Assembly: GCA_022497155.1 (NCBI GenBank) | Contig: MU385779.1 | Span: forward strand, 1-64,000 | Source: Whalleya microplaca | Lineage: Eukaryota; Ascomycota; Sordariomycetes; Xylariales; Xylariaceae | Reading direction: 5' to 3' | Length of the DNA stretch: 64,000 nucleotides | Notes under the pieces: model-generated | The model's input: only the letters and a program-made list of their open reading frames with translations | The model's database searches: none | Told to the model about the DNA's origin: nothing | Part shown: positions 50,401 through 61,488 of the stretch, in pieces | Layout of the letters: every line of letters begins with the position of its first letter | Numbering within the stretch: the first letter of the stretch is position 1 | Made by a program: the position numbers and the translations under genes

Positions 50401-53208
50401 TAGCGCTTATTAATTACGTTTTACCCGAAAACCGATAGAACTATTAAACGAGCGAACTAAAAAATATTAGTATATTTTCGAGCGTTTATATTATATGCTT
50501 AATTCGAATAAAACTTATTATTATCGGGAGCGATATTCGCAATTAATAACCGAAATATTATAATAATAAAGTTAAGTCCCTTTTTTATATTTTATAAATA
50601 TTATATAAAACTTATTCTAGTAATAAAATATATCCCGGGACTTATTTCCGAACCGCGCGTACGGGCGGAAGCTTTTATTTAACGCTTAAAAAAAGCGATA
50701 AAATTTATATAAACTATAATAATAATTATGTAATAACGATAAAAAAACGTAACTAATAAGCGGCGATTTTTTATAAAGTAATTTTAAATAAGAAATAAGG
50801 TATAATTAACGCTTAAAAACATTTTTATACCTTAACTTTTATAAAAACTAATATAGTTATATATTAAATATAAAATAACGTACATTATTAGCTCTTAAAT
50901 TATAAAATTAAATATACCGAAAGAAATATATAACCGGTTTTATATTAAATTTATTTATCGCGTAAAAAATAATCCCCTGTTTTCCTAAAGAAACAAAAAT
51001 ATATAACTTTCCTTTATAGTTAGTAAAAAAGGAAAGGAAGAAATAAAATAATAAGTAAAAGAAATTATTTAAGTAATTATTAAACAGAAAAAGCAAAAAA
51101 AAACTAAATAAATATTAGTAAAATAGGTAAGCTATACGGCCCTAATATAAGAACTGCTCGAGAACTTAAAAAATACTAAAATAGTAAACCGTTTTAAAAA
51201 AAATTACGGTAATATAAAAATAAACGATAGACTTAAAGAAATTAATATAAAGGAAAGGGCGAAAATTACACTTATATAATAATTATATAATTAATAAAGC
51301 ACTAGTAAAATACGGGAATAAAAAGATATAAATAAAATAAAAAAATATTATAAAAAATTATAAATTTTTTATTATTATAAGTAATATAAACGTTATTCCC
51401 GAATAAATAATAAATAACTTTTTTTATTTACGTAATTTTTTTTAACAAACCGATAATTAAAACTATTATAAAACTAACCGAAAAACGTAATAAACTTAAC
51501 CGAACGGCGTACTTATATTAGCCGGGGGCTAATAATTTAGCTTATTTTTTTTATCGTTTTTTTTTATTTATATTTATTGTTTTTTTTTCTACTTTTACGG
51601 GAGGGAGTTTAAAGGGGCGGCTATAGCTATAGCGAGAAGTGTTAACGAAAATAGAAAAAACGCGCGGGCGAGAGTTACGTAAGCCGTATTTAAGCGAAAG
51701 GTTTATAGTAATAATAAAGGCAGGTAGGATAGGCCGAAAAAAAGAACCGGAAGCAGAAATACGTATATAAGCGGCAAGTCCGGCGTTATTTACTATAAGA
51801 TATATAGTAGCTATAATATCGCTAATATTATTAGCGATATATTCGAGCGGGCAAATAACCTTTTTAAATACGGCTATAAGCTATTTTTATATAACGTATA
51901 AGTTAAAAAAAATTATAAAAAAATAAAGTAAGAATTTATATATTATTTTTGTTATTATTAAGCCCCGGCCCGGCCTAGGGCTATAGCGCTTACTTTAATA
52001 CGTTCGAGATATATAGCGGCGTTAATAACGCGTTACGCCCGTATTCCGGCCGACTTTTAGGCGGCGATAAAAACTAAATAAAAAAAGTAAGTAATAGAGG
52101 CACTATAAAGGAGCGGGGAAAATAAATAACCTATTAAAGTTCGAGCTATTATAAGTTTAATAAATTTTTATTAAGGTAGTAGCGAGAGAATAAATTTCGA
52201 TACTTATAAGCAGTTATAAAATAAAGTTAAAAAGCGGTATTCGAACGGAAAGAATAAAGGGTAATTTATAATAAGGTAGTTATAGCTTTTGGTATATCTT
52301 ATATACCGTATATTATAAATAGCTAAATATAGTTAATACTATATTTAAAATATTTTAAAACTAAAAAAAAAAAAAGGAGAAATTTATAAGTTTAGTTAAA
52401 GTAAAAAGCGGAAGGGTTTTTAGCTATATAGCCGATATAAAAGCGGCATAGGATATAATATATAAAAGGAGGAAAAGCTATAAAAATAACGCGAACGGGC
52501 GGCTTAGGGATAGTAAAGCCGGAGGGAAAATAAAACGAAAATATAGCGGCGGCGGCGAAAGCGAGAATAGGCGAAAATAGCGGCAGAAAGGAAGGGGTAT
52601 ATTACGGGAACATTAAGGGGAAATATATTAATAACTTAAATAATAAAAAAATAAAAAAATTAAAAAATTAAAAGTTTAAAAGATTAAAAAATTGGAAAAT
52701 AGGAGAATAAAATAAACAGTTAGGGAGATAGGTTTTTATTTATAAATAGCCTAAAGAAAAAAAAAAGAAAAAAAGGAATTTCGAAAGGAAAGCCCGGGGT
52801 ATTTAAGCGACCCTAAGAGAAAATTAATCGCGCGGCTAATTATAAAAGCTAATTATATATTACGCTAGTTATATACTTAAATTAATTAAAAGCAGAAATC
52901 GATTTATTAATTTAAAATAGATTTAATTACTAAATAAAAAACTAATTAAAAACGGGAATCGAGCTTTAATTTTACGCGCGTTTATTTTATACTCGATTAG
53001 CTAATAGTAATATAAAATTAAGAACCCTTATAATAAAAAAATTCTTTTATAAAAGCACCCTTACATTACCTCCCGAACCGGCCCTAATTAATAATAAAAT
53101 AAACTATTAGTAACTAAAAAAGCCGATAATTAACGAGAATTTGTATATATTTTACACTCGGGTATAAAAGATATAATATAATCGCGCAAAAAATAAAGGG
53201 GGGGGTAA

Positions 53209-53399
53209 TGTAATAAGTTATGCCGTAATAGGAAATATCGGCGATTATAAGCCGATATAGCAGCATAGCTCTCGAAAGCTAGTATAAATACTCTCGAGCT
53301 ATATCGATATACCTTCTTAATTTTCTTTTTTTCTTTAGTTAGAAAATAAACACTTATTTGGCATTACAAAATTACATCTTGGCGTGACGGCCTTTCACA
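53209..53399 (+). repeat. LTR (3' LTR of gypsy 3)
   Basis: 191 bp; starts TGTAATAAGTTATGCCG after the polypurine tract and ends GACGGCCTTTCACA, followed by the TATAT duplication. Confidence 0.92.
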
Positions 53400-53544
53400 T
53401 ATATATTAAACTTTATTATTTTTAAGTATATTTAAACTATATATATAATTTTTTAAAATTTCCAATCCTATTTTTAAATTACTATTTTACTATTAAAATA
53501 TTTATATTTAAAGTATCAGATTTATATCTATTAAAGTGAAGTTA

Positions 53545-53637
53545 TAATAGCTTGTAAAAAACAGTAAGTTTTGTATAGAAATGGCTGATTTTTGCGGTCC
53601 CGGCACTAGGGATGGCCCGTGACCTCGGGACCCATGG
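53545..53637 (-). repeat. Right terminal inverted repeat of the DNA element
   Basis: Inverted match to 37927-38020. It supplies the first residues (MARDLGTHG) of the frame seen at 53612, so that ATG is not a genuine start of a gene. Confidence 0.85.
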
Positions 53638-54100
53638 TAATTTCCTTGAACCCAAGATCACCTTTGGCTACGCTGATACGCGAGATAAGGGTACTTGGAC
53701 AAGTTCCCTGGAGCCTCATTCATTGCTTTCCCTTGTTGATCACGTCGACATAGCACGATTTGCAGCCGCAGCTTTCCAAAACCCCCAAAAGTTTCATCAA
53801 TGCCGCTTGGCACTAGCGAGTGAGGAACTCCCGGTCCAGGAGGCGCTAGATCAACTCGCTGAAGCCATTGGGGACGGGAGATCACTTAAGGCACTCTTCA
53901 TGAACGACGAGGAGGTCAAAAATGCAATGACCTCAGACTCGTGGTTTTTCTTCTCCTCAGAGCCTGCCGTTAGATATTGCTCTGATTATACCAATCTGGA
54001 TGAGCTGTCTAAACTTGTCCCGGGAATGACGACATTCAAGAAATACCTCGAGAGAGAAAAAGAAGCTGTGACGACCACATATACACCTTTGAAGAGATAG

Positions 54101-55952
54101 GCAAGATATTGACTGTCTTCAATTCAAGTAAAATCAAAAACAGCAATGAGTATTGAGAGAGCAGAGATACTGAACTTTTCCGGGAGCTATTAGAGGAGGA
54201 TTCAGCTGCTACGAGTTCCATATACGCTCATTTTACACTATCTAGAGTTTCCGACTAGACTGCTTTGAAACGAGACATGGCTACAATCACAGATACTATA
54301 GAACGTGAAAATAGATACCAGCATACTATGCCACGTTCTATGCTACCGCACCTTAACCGTACGGAATATCAACAGCGCTGAGGTTCCGAGTACAAAGGGA
54401 TCACTGGAGCTATGGGAGAAACCCGAACGGCCGTCACGGGTACATGATGAGACTGATACAGACACCGCATACCGGATACAACCAGATGCATCGGCAAAAT
54501 ACCAGGATATTAGATAAGCCATTATACCGTGGACTAAACCCATATAGTAAATCGGAAATAATCTTCAATCTCTTCATTTCTACTCCTGCTAGGCTGGTAC
54601 TTGTAGTAACCTACTTTGACCATGATGAAGGTGAAGAAATGTAAATATAGTGTGGGGCTATGTGCCGCAAGACTTTTGGCGTCTTGAGAGACCCTACACC
54701 GATCACCATGCACAACCCTGTTAGTTCCATGTTCTCCTTCTGGCAGAGAAAGGTAGCTACGCCTCAGAAGCAGATGTTACATCACTTAATCTACCTTATC
54801 ATCCGGGAAGTGATCCATATAGACGTCACTGGACATTTCTCGTGCATGACATATTTGGTCTACCTGTACCTTAGCTAGGTAGCAATACGCTATCCCCGCA
54901 CCCCTTTCACATACTTCAATGTTCCCACATGAGTTTTCCGTTACCATTAACGGATCTAGTCCCCTGTCTCCTTCCTAGAAACACCTTCTACCTACATGTT
55001 CTTTTGAATTCATACTACTTGAGGATACGGGCCGACTCGTTGCTGGGTGTGCATTCAATCAAGCGCTTTCCCTGGATTCTGTTTGATCTAGGCAGTTTTC
55101 AAATCCCATCTTGCATTGACTGTATTTCTTCTTGGTGTGCACAGAAATAGGGGCCCCAGGGAACCATTTCGGTGTATTGACGTTGCATCATACTCGGGCT
55201 AATTCACTTACAAGCTTGGTGAGGCTTGATTATGAATCATGTCGTAAGAACGAACACAATATATTAGAGTGATACAACGTGCTTATGGACATAAGATACG
55301 ACGTGTAACGATGTACTGTGCTCGACTCTTGTTGCCTAACACGAAATGCATGCTGACTCTGTTCCTTATTGTGCTACCCACCTCGCTGCCCTTACGAGTT
55401 ACATTTCTCACCTGCTAAAAGAGGAAGTTATGTGAGTCGAGTTCTCTAATATGAATTAACACCGATATGATGGCTTGCTGCGGTGTAAAATATGTATTTA
55501 TATGATTGTATTACTTGGTGTGCCGTTAGACTCTTAGGGCGTGTTATGCTGTATCATGATTTGAGAGGCGATACAGCAGCATGTATGAATTATAAGGCGA
55601 AAGTGATGATGTAGCACAAATCTAGGTGAAAATAACACTATTTTACCCTGTGGTATGATATGTGTTCTTTCGTCTTCTAAGAGGATTAGACCTACATGTC
55701 CAACCTCTCGTATGTACATGATTGTCCAATGATGCCCTCAAGCATGCTTTTGTAAGGGTCGGAGCTAGACAGTCAGTATCTGCTGAATGTTACAAAATGA
55801 TGGTAGTTAGGAATCTGTTCTAACATACACAATTAATATTTGAGACTAAATGAGTAGATAAAAAACCCTTTATTCTATCTAGCAGTGTAAAAGCAGAGTA
55901 GCGAATCAGCTCAGGGGTGCAGATCAGTTCTCAGCTACAGAATAAACTCAAA
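54101..55952. other. Intergenic, no gene seen
   Basis: About 1.85 kb between the 3' end of the split NmrA-like gene and the 3' end of the MFS gene. It has ordinary composition and only short frames. No terminal repeats recognised. Confidence 0.45.
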
Positions 55953-58900
55953 TTAAATGACTGCTTCTTTATCACCTGGAGGATTGACACCTTTCACCCT
56001 ATCCGCAGCTACCTCTCCCCTTTTCCTCAAATCCTTCCATCCCATGCCCCATATGAAGATGCTACTCACAGCCGCCAAAGCAGCCACTAAGTAGAAGACG
56101 CGGTTCATACTGTTTGAGTACGCATCCAATACGCCTGGTAGGTCGCCTGACCCCACCGTGGAACGGAAGTTGGTTGCTCCGGCCTTCACAATGGTCGACG
56201 GATTCACACCGGGCGCGTGCTCCGGAAGCTGTGTTTTGAGGTTCTCCACCAGAATCAGATTGCAGAGTGTCAGAAGGACTGCGGGAAATAATGACTGTGT
56301 AAACACCATGAAGGCCATACCCGATGAAAGTTCTTCGCCTGTGGTAACGCTTTGAATGGCGATGATACCCTACATATACTTTCACTAGCCTCATGATGTT
56401 CTCATAGGTGAGAAATACAGACGGTAGCTTTAACATACCAGTTGAAGCCCAGCTCCGGAGCCGATACCAGCAATAAGCTGGAATCCAACCCATTCCCCAG
56501 CTGGACTGCTAGGTCGGAGTATTGAAAGTAGTCCACTTCCAACTGAGAGCAAAACCGTAGCGAATATAGCTATTGGTGCCACATATCCCATCTTTTGTAC
56601 TAGATATTGTAATTAGTAAACGTTGTGCTAAGGTTATATAACTTACTGATAGGTCCCGCAGCCGCAGCCGTCAAAAGCTGGGGTAGAAACATTGGCATGA
56701 TATACACCCCACTCAGGATAGCAGGTGTGTTCTTGATGGCTTGGAAATAGATAGGAAGATAATAGAGCGTCCCGTACATAGACGCCATCTGAAATGCATT
56801 AAAAAGCCCCGCTGTCCATACACCCTGCCGGCGGATCATTGAAGGAGGGAGCAAAGCATCATCCCCTCTATGATAGTTCCATAACAACCACACAATGGTC
56901 GTTGCACCAGCGCCGCAAAAAAGTGCAATAACTTGGGACGAGTTCCACGCGTATTGATTGCCCCCATATTGTAATGCGAGTAGAAGTTGGATAACGGCAG
57001 GAGCGAAGAGAACAAAGCCTAGCAGGTCGAGGTGATGGACTAATTTGGGGAGAACTGTCAAACCCCTAGGCTTAGGTGTCTGCTCACGGATGGGAAGTAC
57101 AATGATCCCAAAGATAACGACTGCACCAACAGGTAGGTTGATGTAGAAGGCTGCCATGCTTAAGTCAGCCTACTCTATCTAGAAACGTGCAGCTATTAGA
57201 GACATACACCATCGCCAAGTGCTATATGAAGTAAAAGCCCCCCCAATGATGGGCCCAACGACAAGGCCAAGCTGTTGGACTAAGGCATGACGTGTTAGCT
57301 GGTGTTTATGGGCATACTAGGTAGTTAAATAGAAATTGTCACACTTACAACTAAAGGGCAGCGCGCAGCTCTAAATAGGAGGTCTTGAATTAACTATTAT
57401 TATAAGCTCTAAGGAGAAGGAAAAACCAGTTGTATATAAAGAGGCCTAGGGCACCTAAATACCCTAATAGAGCCTCGGATCGGTATAACTATTAATCCGT
57501 ATAAACCTCTATAATAGCCCCTATAACAACCTCTAAACCTGGCTCTATGACACACCCCTTAAGGGTTCAGGACTGCCGTAGTTTTAAAAGCTTACTCCTC
57601 CAAACTTACTACCTACCCCCGAGGCTATTAAAACTAAACTCTAAATAATAAATAATAAAATGCCCAGGCTTTTTTAACAGTTTCTAAAAGGTGCCTAATT
57701 TCTAGAATGCGTAAAAGGCACTTATAAAGCTACTAATCGAAAAAATAAAAACCCAGACTCTTTTAATAATTTCTAAAGAGGTCGGACCTTAGAAATACGT
57801 AAGAAGTATTTATAAAGTTCCTTAAGGGGTCTCCCTTATAAATCGTTATTTAAAAAATCTTTAGGGTATATAATGATAGCATTTTAACTATATATCCAGC
57901 TGTTAGATTACGATATATTAATCGATTATACAAAAGGAAATATTTAATAGGTTAATAAGTTAATAAAGAGCTTAACTTTGTCAGCCTTACACTTACCGCC
58001 CTAATAATATCAGCCCATAAATTTGTCAGGAATTTTAAAATCTTCCTAATTCCCCTAACTCCCTTAAGAGAGTTTCGTTTTTAATTCTATCTATTAAGGC
58101 ATATTAAGCCTCCTTCTAATAATAAAATATCGTATTAAATCAGAGAGATTAGAAAGTTTCGAAAAAATAGTGCCATTAACGGTATATAGCAGCCTCTTAT
58201 AGTTTTCTGGAGGCTATTTATAAATATATAACTAATTTGATATATAAAAATAATAAAAGCTCCTAAAGTAACTCCCGCTTTTTATACCGCCGAACGTTAT
58301 AAATATCTAATTTTTATTATCGATTAGGCTTTTTTACCGAAAGATTATGCCGAACTACTTTCTATACTACTTTAAGGATATTTCGGGGATCCCTAAGGCT
58401 TTATAACGCGCCAACTCTATAAGCTGCTAACTAGCCTAATTTAATAAAAGCTTTTAAAGCGAGCTTAAAAAATTCCGTATAGCTAGCTGCCTTTAAATCT
58501 CAAGAATATTATAGGCTTTAGCTTTAACATAAGCTTCCCTCCAGTTATTAAGCCAGGTTTTAGGCTGTATCGAACTTAGCCGCGCTAATTGGAATATTCG
58601 AAAATACCTAATGCGTATAGCGTTTAGGATGTTTTAATCTAACAGGGCCAGCTAATTTTTTAAAGCACGTAAGATCTTTTAAATTATAGGCTTTTTATTT
58701 TAAAAGAAATCCAGCTTAAGGAGGGCTACTAAAAAGAGTTTCGAAATAACGGTAGCTAAGATTTAATTCTAGATAGCTATATATCGGGACGAGGTTAAAA
58801 ACCACTCGGTTAATTTTATTAAGTAATCCTTACGCTCGTTATCGTATCTAGCTTTAAAATCCTTACATATAAAGATCATTAAAAACTTTAGCTTAATATC

Positions 58901-60521
58901 CCGTATAGCTTTATTAAGTTCCCTTTACGTAATAACCTAATTTTTATATTTTTGCTAACGACAGCTAGTTTTAGCTAGATTAATAAACTCGAGCGTAGGA
59001 GCTTATAAAGCTCCCGACAGCAAATAATAGCTACTATTTGGAGTATTAGAATCGATCTAATCCTATAGGCTACGCTAGTAAGTATAGGTACGCAGCTAAA
59101 TAAACCAATCGGTCCAATCGTTAAAGCAGGTAAACTTAATATTAATAAGTACGGAAACGTTAAAATTATTAATAATAAATAATTCTATGGCTAAAAGATT
59201 TTAAGCGATCTTAAAAAAATCAGATAATTTGGGAATAGAATCAAAAAATCGAATAAAAGATCGGACGAGAGCTAAAAAAGAGCTACGCGTTATTAATTAT
59301 TAGGCGGACAATATAATTAATAGCTTAAGCGGCAACCGGGCTTATAACTGTCACACTTATAACTAAAAGGCAGCGCGTAACTCTAAATAAAAAGTCTTAA
59401 ATTAACTATTGTTATAAGCTTTAAAAAGGAGGAAAAACCAGTTGTATGTAAGAAGGCCTAAGGCACCTAAATACCCTAATGGAGCCTCGGATCGGTATAA
59501 CTGTTGATCCGTATGGACCCCTATAACAGCCCCTATAACAACCTCTGAGCCTAGCTCTGTGACAGAAATGCTTACATCCCATAGTCAAGCCAAACAACGC
59601 TGTGTGGTTTGTCAGCTGCTCTAGCCTTGCGGAGAATTAAATCACTCTGCGCCAGGTGGCACGAAGATGGTCCCACTCACATGGACGCTTTTCTAAGGGG
59701 GCACAGCCTGACAAGATCGTAATAGCTCCATTTATAATACCAGAAGCACCAAGGCCTGCGACAGCACGACCAACTATAAGCATAGTAGAAGAAACAGCAG
59801 CATCGCAAAGTACAGATCCTAGTTCAAAAACTGCGAAGCAAAACAAGTAGGTCCACTACAAACCCACATATGACAGTCAATAATACGGAGCGTCCATAAT
59901 GAGTAGGTATTGCCAGGCCGACGTACCTTGGTTTTGAAATGTGTATAGACCTTGCCTATCAAAGGCTGGGGAGCCGAACTGTGGCCGTAATGAGATTGAG
60001 GCTTTGTTTCAGAACCCTGACATAGCTTACATTCCGAACTGATAAGCACTGGCATACCAGCCGACATCGACAAGCGAGTGAAACTCATCCGTAATACGAG
60101 GAATGGCCTAGTTAGAAGTCAGCCGAGCTCGTGACAAAAGTCGAACAATGAGATATTGTGCAAGATAAGCTCCACGAAAACCTCAGATATAGTGAATCCT
60201 TTAGGAATAGGATGGAAGACCCACAGTACTGATGACCATAGTATCAACAAGCATGAGGAAGCATCCAAGAGCGACGCAGGACACGACAGCTACTAGTTTG
60301 ATGCCTGTAACGTACTCATCGCCAGCTTCAGGTTTCGCAATTGGCTCTTCTAAATCCCTCCGACTTTCGAAATATCTAGGTTTCGAGTAAGTCGTCATAT
60401 TTTGGGAAACATTTAGTGGTTGAGCACCGTTGGGCTCTTCCAGTGATGTGGTCTCTGTCGTGTGCTTCCCGCTAAGGGTGTTTTCATCCTCGGGGTTTCC
60501 GGCCTGTTCATTAGAAGGCAT
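55953..60521 (-). CDS. MFS exporter (DHA 14-TMS type), nine exons, 592 aa, retroelement inside intron 5
   Basis: Exons on the minus strand: 60521-60225, 60107-60031, 59978-59927, 59855-59681, 59599-59576, 57279-57208, 57150-56647, 56599-56439 and 56369-55953. All junctions are GT-AG and all phases agree, totalling 1779 nt including the stop. The N-terminal 80 residues are polar and cytosolic. Then come [56 protein letters not shown] and [14 protein letters not shown], the landmark order of fungal toxin/drug efflux MFS proteins of the 14-helix group. Such proteins export secondary metabolites across the plasma membrane; the A-T-TE enzyme next to it suggests that role. Copy B of the gag-only LTR element lies in intron 5 (59575-57280). 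The splice sites are untouched, so the gene may be intact but with a 2.3-kb intron. Confidence 0.88.
57337..57552 (-). repeat. LTR of gag-only element, copy B (3' LTR)
   Basis: 216-bp direct repeat of 59349-59564, ending CTCTATGACA. Confidence 0.92.
59349..59564 (-). repeat. LTR of gag-only element, copy B (5' LTR)
   Basis: 216 bp, starting TGTCACACTTATAAC and ending GCTCTGTGACA, followed by GAAAT. Confidence 0.92.
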
Positions 60522-60971
60522 TGTGATAATTGGAGTAGGCCGCAGTTCTGAATATGGTGTCACTAGCGACAAGTGAGAAGAAGTCGATTCCCTCAGGAAC
60601 ACCCACGTAGTGCGGAGTAAATGATTACCGACGCTAAAGCCTAAAGGCTGACTGGGAGCAGAACATATGAACAAGCAACGGTGACCACATCCGAATCTCA
60701 ATTTTATCTGTTAGAGCTGTTATACGCACCGCTAACATATCAATATATATGAAATTGCATTAATGCTACCCAAAGCAGGCAGTGGGGTGTGAAGGTAGCA
60801 ACAGGGCGTTTACCAACTAAACAAAGAACAGGTCACTTTAGATCCTCTCCACAATCGATGTAACTCCAACTCTATCCCAGGCTGCCGGGCATTGCGTCGT
60901 CTGGATTCGAAGGCTGCATTCATACATATGTACTGTACATTTCTCTTTTAGTGGAGACTGCCGGGTTATTA
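60522..60971. other. MFS promoter region
   Basis: 450 bp upstream of the MFS start codon up to the flank of MITE 1. No coding frame with features. It should hold the MFS promoter, but no site could be named with confidence. Confidence 0.4.
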
Positions 60972-60981
60972 GGTAGAATAC

Positions 60982-61488
60982 GGCCCACCTAGAATTCCCT
61001 CCCCTATTTCCTAAACTTCCCTCCTATCCATTTAGGACAGGGCTGTCATACGCTGACATAGATGCCCAGCCAGACTAGTACGGAAATTAATGTCAGGTAG
61101 TGTCGATCCGCGCAAATCTAATATACCGAGTATGTAGTTGTTTTGTATCCTATCTTTAATTGCTTTTAATACTTATTACGCGACCTTGAAGCTATTTACA
61201 ACAACTACTTACCTCCAGCCAGTAATAACCCTATCTGATTTTTATCCCTATAATGCCTTTAAGCCTACGCTACTTAATCAAACGCTTTATATATATATAT
61301 ATACATACACATATATATATATATATATATATATAAATAATACGCAAGTGACAAAAACTACGCGTCAAGTACTTCTAGCGCGTAAATGTATACCTAAGGT
61401 GAATCGACATCTTATCTACATACTAATCTTATGTTAAGTGGAGGGGAGGGAAGTTTAGGAAAAAAGGGAGGGAATTCTAGGTGGGTCG
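60982..61488. mobile_element. MITE 1: 507-bp inverted-repeat element with a 10-bp flanking duplication
   Basis: The left end 60982-61024 begins GGCCCACCTAGAATTCCCTC. It matches in inverse the right end at about 61443-61488 (reverse complement CGACCCACCTAGAATTCCCT), including TTTCCTAAACTTCCCTCC. Direct copies of GGTAGAATAC flank it (60972-60981 and 61489-61498). Duplications of 8-10 bp fit hAT or Mutator-type transposition, and 9-10 bp favours Mutator-like. The interior contains a (TA)n microsatellite at about 61285-61335 and no transposase. Non-autonomous. Confidence 0.8.
61285..61336. repeat. (TA)n microsatellite within MITE 1
   Basis: Almost pure TA dinucleotides broken by an ACATACACA interruption. 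Confidence 0.85.

Larger units (their letters stand above)
45918..53399 (+). mobile_element. Ty3/gypsy LTR retrotransposon 3, RIP-degraded, 7482 bp
   Basis: LTRs of 191 bp lie at 45918-46108 and 53209-53399. They start TGTAATARGYTRTGCCG (TATAAT in the left copy) and end CTTTCACA. A 5-bp duplication TATAT flanks the element (45913-45917 and 53400-53404). A polypurine tract AAATAAAGGGGGGGG (53191-53205) precedes the right LTR, and pol reads on the plus strand, so orientation is plus. It sits 128 bp from the end of gypsy 2 within the same DNA element, in opposite orientation and with unrelated LTRs, so the two are separate insertions. No intact frame remains. Confidence 0.93.
37927..53637. mobile_element. 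Tc1/mariner-type DNA element (about 1.17 kb) containing two nested gypsy elements
   Basis: The left end begins CCATAGATCCCGAGGTCACG and the right end is its inverted counterpart (reverse complement CCATGGGTCCCGAGGTCACG). Similarity of the inverted ends continues through CGCAAAAATCA and, more weakly, to about 100 bp (TTTTTnACAAGYTATTATAA). TA is duplicated on both sides, which fits the Tc1/mariner (IS630) group. Subtracting the two gypsy elements and their 5-bp duplications leaves about 1165 bp, in three pieces: 37927-38735, 45795-45917 and 53405-53637. No transposase frame is legible, so it is either a non-autonomous element or a RIP-destroyed one. The outer 60 bp of each end are barely mutated, whereas the interior is AT-rich. 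Confidence 0.85.
37425..54100 (+). pseudogene. NmrA-like NAD(P)-binding protein gene, split by a nested transposon
   Basis: The 5' part is 37425-37926 and the 3' part is 53640-54100. The first part starts MQHPSETPTVFVTSATGSQGGAV, with a Rossmann ATGSQGG loop (15-21). It continues through TRHLQSKKRVEQ to LRPGFFMA. The second resumes at NFLEPKITFGY and ends with LVDHVDIARFA and a C-terminal helical region. Removing everything between, including one copy of the TA duplication, joins GGC-TA-ATTTCC into an open frame of 320 aa. That is the usual NmrA (PF05368) length, with FFMA and NFLEPK meeting as in intact members. In its present state the first part ends in a short tail (TIDPEVTGHP) coded by transposon ends, so the gene is broken. 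NmrA-like proteins sense NAD(P) redox state or act as atypical reductases. The gene parts show no RIP changes. Confidence 0.9.
57337..59564 (-). mobile_element. Gag-only copia-like LTR element, copy B (2228 bp)
   Basis: LTRs of 216 bp lie at 57337-57552 and 59349-59564 (TGTCACACTTATAAC to TGTGACA or TATGACA). A perfect 5-bp target duplication GAAAT flanks the element (57332-57336 and 59565-59569). It is colinear over its whole length with copy A, including the degraded gag read on the minus strand. It carries more C-to-T and G-to-A changes than copy A. It lies in the same transcriptional orientation as the MFS gene that hosts it. Confidence 0.93.
57280..59575 (-). other. Intron 5 of the MFS gene, enlarged by a retroelement
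   Basis: Donor GTAAGC starts at 59575 and acceptor TTAG ends at 57280. The intron is 2296 bp. Without the element (2228 bp) and one 5-bp duplication it would be 63 bp, in line with the other introns of the gene. Branch-like GCTAAC sits near the acceptor. The donor lies six bases from the element's flanking duplication. Confidence 0.8.

Noticed and set aside
53612..54100. Separate gene starting at ATG 53612
   Set aside because: Its first residues are coded by the transposon's inverted end; the rest is the 3' part of the NmrA-like gene.
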